From NCBI GenBank assembly GCA_963976055.1, contig CAXBJB010000008.1, forward strand, positions 62,001 through 126,000: a stretch of 64,000 nt of DNA, given 5' to 3'. Shown piece by piece: positions 61,237-64,000 of this stretch; position 1 is the first letter of the stretch; each line of letters begins with the position of its first letter. The notes beneath the pieces are model-generated. The model was not told the origin of the DNA, ran no database searches, and was given only the letters and a program-made list of their open reading frames with translations. Source of the stretch: UBA1479 sp963976055. GTDB lineage: Bacteria; Pseudomonadota; Alphaproteobacteria; Rhodospirillales; Casp-alpha2. Position numbers and translations under genes: made by a program.

Positions 61237-61522
61237 CTAGGTCGTGTACTCATAAATGGCGTTTGCTGTGACGCAGCTATTTTTGTTCGCCGACAAGGCG
61301 TTAGGAGGGAGCGATGCTGAAGCATCGTGACCCCAGATCTCATTGGCGCCACAACGCAGTTCGGCGACAAAAAGAGCCGCGCCCCGAAGGGGTCGGCAAG
61401 GAGCCCGTTTCGCCGCGTCAAACGGCCTCGCCGGGGCTTCGGCCCCGCTTTCGGCCCTTTTCCTAACGAAACGGGCTCCTTGCCGATCACAGTCAATCGC
61501 CATTTATGAGTACACGACCTAG
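61237..61522. mobile_element. MITE-like element with perfect 25-bp terminal inverted repeats
   Basis: 286-bp non-coding element. Its left end (61237-61261) and right end (61498-61522) are perfect 25-bp inverted copies, beginning CTAGGTCGTGTACTCATAA. The inverted similarity continues imperfectly about 10 bp inward (to about 61271 and 61487). CTAG at each outer edge suits an IS5-type target duplication (YTAR), so a non-autonomous relative of an IS5-family element is the likely origin. Short open frames inside look like chance. The right end coincides with the stop codon of the Rrf2 gene. Confidence 0.85.
61393..61486. repeat. Internal inverted repeat of the MITE-like element
   Basis: Perfect 20-bp arms (61393-61412 and 61467-61486, each containing GGAGCCCG or its complement) flank a central hairpin CGGGGC-TTCG-GCCCCG (61432-61447) with the very stable C(UUCG)G loop. 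A second imperfect pair (TTTTTGTTCGCCGA near 61280 and TTCGGCGACAAAAA near 61360) sits to the left. RNA from either strand would fold strongly. Confidence 0.8.
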
Positions 61523-61974
61523 ATGGTGAAATCCAGGTTGGGCCGGCCTTCGCTGTCGACCCCGGCCTGATGGGCCTTCAGGCACAGCTCGTCGATCGAC
61601 GTGGCGTCCAGGCGGACCATGGCGGCTTCGCGCAGCTCCGCCCACAGGGGCCGCACGACCTTGAGCCCCAGGTCCGACCCATCGGCGTCCTCCAGGATGT
61701 CGTCGGCGCCGTCGGCGCCCGCGATCACGCGCACGATGTCGCCGACGGTGATGCGCCGCCGCTCGCGGGCCAGGCGGTAGCCGCCCTTGGGCCCCCGCAC
61801 GCCGACCAGGATGTCGGCCTTCACCAGTTGTTGCAGGGCCTGTTCCAGATAACGCCGGGGAATGCCCTGGCGGCGGGTGATGTCGCGGCTCTGCACGGGC
61901 TGCGCCCCCATGTGATAGGCCACGTCCAGCACCGCCTCGATGGCGTACAGGGTCTTTTTCGACAGTCGCAGCAT
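61519..61974 (-). CDS. Rrf2-family transcriptional regulator
   Basis: 151-residue winged-helix regulator: MLRLSKKTLYAIEAVLDVAYH is the family start, and RRYLEQALQQLVKADILVGVRGPKGGYRLAR is the recognition helix and wing. Only one Cys is present, not the three of IscR, so it does not look like an Fe-S sensor. Position next to cysK suggests a CymR-type regulator of cysteine synthesis. The ATG 61974 has GGGGGAAG upstream. The TAG stop (61519-61521) lies inside the CTAG end of the mobile element. dut precedes it by 4 bp. Confidence 0.9.
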   Translation of the reverse strand: MLRLSKKTLYAIEAVLDVAYHMGAQPVQSRDITRRQGIPRRYLEQALQQLVKADILVGVRGPKGGYRLARERRRITVGDIVRVIAGADGADDILEDADGSDLGLKVVRPLWAELREAAMVRLDATSIDELCLKAHQAGVDSEGRPNLDFTI

Positions 61975-61978
61975 GTGG

Positions 61979-62437
61979 TCAGCTTCCCCCCGTTCCGGTC
62001 GACCCGAACCCGCCGGCCCCCCGGGCCGTGCCGTCCAGGTCCGCCCGCTCAATCCAGGCGATCTGCGTCACCGGGGCGATCACCATCTGCGCGATGCGCA
62101 TGCCCGGCTCGATTTCAAAGGTTTCTGCGCTTAGGTTCACCAGGATAACCTTGATTTCCCCGCGGTAGTCGGCGTCGATCGTGCCCGGGCTGTTGAGCAC
62201 CGTGACCCCATGCTTGGCGGCCAGGCCGGAGCGCGGCCGCACCTGTGCCTCGTATCCTTGCGGCAGGGCGATGGCGATGCCCGTGGGCACCAGGGCGCGG
62301 GCCAGGGGATTAAGCATCATCGGTTGATCCAAGGCCGCCAAAAGGTCCAGTCCCGCCGCGTCCGCCGTGGCATAGGCCGGCAGGGGCAGGTCCGCGCCAT
62401 GGGGCAGGCGCTGAACGGGAACGGAAAGCGCGCTCAT
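61979..62437 (-). CDS. dut: dUTP diphosphatase
   Basis: 152-residue trimeric dUTPase that keeps uracil out of DNA and supplies dUMP. The five motifs are present in order: YATADAAGLDLLA, RSGLAAKHGV, GTIDADYRGEIKVILVN, RIAQMVIAPV and GGFGSTGTGG. The ATG overlaps the coaBC stop (ATGA), so it is translationally coupled; coaBC-dut is a common pair. Confidence 0.97.
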   Translation of the reverse strand: MSALSVPVQRLPHGADLPLPAYATADAAGLDLLAALDQPMMLNPLARALVPTGIAIALPQGYEAQVRPRSGLAAKHGVTVLNSPGTIDADYRGEIKVILVNLSAETFEIEPGMRIAQMVIAPVTQIAWIERADLDGTARGAGGFGSTGTGGS

Positions 62438-63663
62438 TCGGCGGTCGTGTCCGTGGTCGCGGCCGATGCCGTGACATGATCGGCGATGCGCTGGGCCAGG
62501 CGTTGGCCGACCTGGGCCTTGGTCTGCGGCGGCCAATCTTCGACCCCCGCGCCGGTGACCAGATGCACCCGGTTCATGTCGCCGCCGAAGGTGCCGGTTT
62601 CCGGCGACACGTCGTTGGCGCAGATCCAGTCGCAACCCTTCTTTTTCAGCTTGGCAACGGCATGGCCGATGACGTTTTCCGTCTCGGCGGCGAAGCCGAC
62701 GACCAGGGCCGGGCGGCTTTTGCCGGGCGCCGCGAGGGCCGCCAGGATGTCCGGGTTTTCGGCCAGCGCCAGGGCCGGCAGGCTTTTGCCGTCCTTCTTC
62801 ATCTTTTCGGGCGCCGCGTCGGCGGTGCGCCAATCGGCCACGGCGGCGGCGCAGACGGCGATGTCGGCGGGCAGCGCTTCCGTGCAGGCGGCCAGCATGT
62901 CGCGCGCCGTCTCCACATGCACGGTGGCGACGCCGGCGGGGTCCTTCAGGGCGACCGGCCCGGTGACCAGGGTGACGCGGGCACCCAGGGCCGCCAGGGC
63001 CTGGGCGATGGCATGGCCCTGCTTGCCGGACGACCGGTTGGCGATATAGCGCACGGGGTCGATCGGCTCATGGGTCGGCCCGCTGGTGACCAGGGCGTGC
63101 AGGCCCGCCAGCGGCCGGCCGCCGTGGAAAAAGTCGATCAGGGCCTGGGCGATGTCCAAGGGCTCGGTCATGCGCCCGGGGCCGAATTCGCCGCAGGCCA
63201 TGTCGCCCTCCTCCGGGCCGATCACGGTGACGCCGCGCGATGTCAGGGTTTCGATATTGGCCTGGGTCGCCGCGTGCTGCCACATGCGCACGTTCATGGC
63301 GGGGGCGACGATGACCGGCTTGTCCGTCGCCAGCAGCGCCGTGGTTGCCAAATCCGTGGCCAGCCCGCCCGCCATCTTGGCCAGCACGTCGGCCGAGGCC
63401 GGGGCGACCAGGATCACGTCGGCGTCGCGCGACAGTTGGATATGCCCCATCTCCTGCTCGTCCGTCAGATCGAACAGATCCTGATAGACCTTGTCGCCGG
63501 TGACCGCCCCCAGCGCCAGGGGCGTCACGAACTGGGCGCCCCCCGCCGTCAGCACGCAGCGCACCTGGGCCCCCCGCTCCTTCAAGCGACGAACCAGATC
63601 CGGCGTCTTATAGGCGGCGATCCCGCCCGTGACGATCAACAGAATGCGTTTTCCGGAAAGCAT
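62434..63663 (-). CDS. coaBC: Phosphopantothenoylcysteine synthetase/decarboxylase
   Basis: 409-residue bifunctional coenzyme A enzyme that joins cysteine to 4'-phosphopantothenate and decarboxylates the product. The CoaC half has PAMNVRMW and ACGEFGPGRM with the catalytic Cys. The CoaB half has VTSGPTHEPIDPVRYIANRSSGKQG. The ATG at 63663 starts MLSGKRILLIVTGGIAAYK; 15 upstream in-frame codons are not conserved. Its cysteine demand links it loosely to cysK downstream. Confidence 0.97.
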   Translation of the reverse strand: MLSGKRILLIVTGGIAAYKTPDLVRRLKERGAQVRCVLTAGGAQFVTPLALGAVTGDKVYQDLFDLTDEQEMGHIQLSRDADVILVAPASADVLAKMAGGLATDLATTALLATDKPVIVAPAMNVRMWQHAATQANIETLTSRGVTVIGPEEGDMACGEFGPGRMTEPLDIAQALIDFFHGGRPLAGLHALVTSGPTHEPIDPVRYIANRSSGKQGHAIAQALAALGARVTLVTGPVALKDPAGVATVHVETARDMLAACTEALPADIAVCAAAVADWRTADAAPEKMKKDGKSLPALALAENPDILAALAAPGKSRPALVVGFAAETENVIGHAVAKLKKKGCDWICANDVSPETGTFGGDMNRVHLVTGAGVEDWPPQTKAQVGQRLAQRIADHVTASAATTDTTAE

Positions 63664-63773
63664 GTTCCTGGGCTGTCCCTTGCCGGCCGGTCCATCCCGG
63701 CCCCACATAAAATACGCAAAGAACAGTGTACTTAAAGTAAATTTTACCCCCAGGCAAGGCCGGGGCCTGCCGC

Positions 63774-64000
63774 CTAGTTCATCAGGTTATAGGTGAAGAT
63801 CACGGCCAGGACGGCGACGATGATCCAGAGCAGGACCGGCGTGCGGGGTTTGTCCTCGCCGTCGCGGAGCAGGCGCACGGTTTCCGGGTCCAGGGTCAGG
63901 CGGCCTTCGGCCAAGCGGCGGGCGCCGATTTCCAGGTCTTCCATCACGCGCGGCAGGCGTTCCGCCGCCTCGGCCAGGCCCTGCAGGGTGTCCATGATCT
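63774..64000 (-). CDS. ubiB: C-terminal end of UbiB-type protein, cut by the window edge
   Basis: The frame stays open to the last base, so the start is outside the window. The visible 75 residues end in a hydrophobic helix (TPVLLWIIVAVLAVIFTYNLMN) after LPRVMEDLEIGARRLAEGRLTLDPETVRLL. This is how UbiB-type atypical kinases for ubiquinone synthesis end, and ubiB commonly precedes coaBC-dut in alphaproteobacteria. The kinase domain is not visible, so the assignment rests on tail and context. A 110-bp gap with a T/A-rich stretch separates it from coaBC. Confidence 0.65.
   Translation of the reverse strand, partial: IMDTLQGLAEAAERLPRVMEDLEIGARRLAEGRLTLDPETVRLLRDGEDKPRTPVLLWIIVAVLAVIFTYNLMN

Noticed and set aside
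61224..61509. Small open frames inside the MITE-like element
   Set aside because: Three overlapping frames on both strands with no transposase motif; they follow from the inverted repeats.
1..64000. CRISPR arrays, tRNA or rRNA genes, prophage
   Set aside because: No direct-repeat/spacer pattern, no cloverleaf with a T-loop signature in the gaps I read, and no phage genes. A tRNA or CRISPR search program could overturn this.

Overview
The window is a GC-rich, densely packed piece of chromosome with about 57 protein genes and no rRNA, tRNA, CRISPR array or prophage that I can see. Gene content points to an alphaproteobacterium, most likely Rhodospirillales. The signs are a Ros/MucR regulator, two Fur-family regulators (a Fur/Mur type lacking CxxC and an Irr type with a His triplet), a malic enzyme fused to a phosphotransacetylase domain, fabA-fabB-fabI, and the runs maeB/mutS-glnD-murJ-trpS and miaB-phoH-ybeY-corC-lnt. 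The species assignment is inference.

Layout. 1-2523: end of nth, then a minus-strand run (EI24 membrane protein, bactofilin, lipoprotein). 2758-8720: adenosine kinase, typA, beta carbonic anhydrase, AmpG-type permease and an isocitrate lyase/PEP mutase enzyme. 8773-14222: SulP transporter (minus), ppa, macro-domain protein, maeB (minus). 14608-23926: mutS, glnD, murJ, trpS, Nfu-type protein. 24248-30152: cell-wall hydrolase, polysaccharide deacetylase (minus), RutE-like reductase, an unassigned membrane protein, tsaB, a TusA-like protein (minus) and mucR. 30253-37800: fur, miaB, phoH, ybeY, corC, lnt, metK. 37831-48339: trmB, then the translation/RNA block rimP-nusA-ylxR-infB-rbfA-truB-rpsO-pnp. 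48591-54620: fabA-fabB-fabI, irr, and a rubrerythrin / Fe-S protein / DUF3501 set. 54778-58812: SH3 protein (minus), 2-hydroxyacid dehydrogenase, pabB-pabC. 58921-64000 (minus): ubiB end, coaBC-dut-rrf2, a small non-coding mobile element, cysK-moeB-dsrE-like.

How the parts fit. Most genes are housekeeping: translation and RNA turnover, mismatch and base-excision repair, nitrogen signalling, unsaturated fatty acid synthesis, folate and CoA precursors, and sulfur assimilation. The least ordinary region is 51235-54620. There a rubrerythrin reduced to its diiron domain sits beside a CCG-type Fe-S oxidoreductase and a DUF3501 protein, just downstream of irr, and its promoter carries an iron-control-element-like palindrome. 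I read this as a candidate iron-controlled peroxide or redox module.

Other points of interest are a transcription attenuator-like terminator in the rimP leader, a lysine/alanine-rich histone-H1-like tail on GlnD, two palindromes in the divergent tusA-like/mucR promoter, two oppositely oriented copies of a palindromic repeat each placed between convergent genes, and a 286-bp element with perfect 25-bp terminal inverted repeats that abuts the stop codon of an Rrf2 regulator gene.
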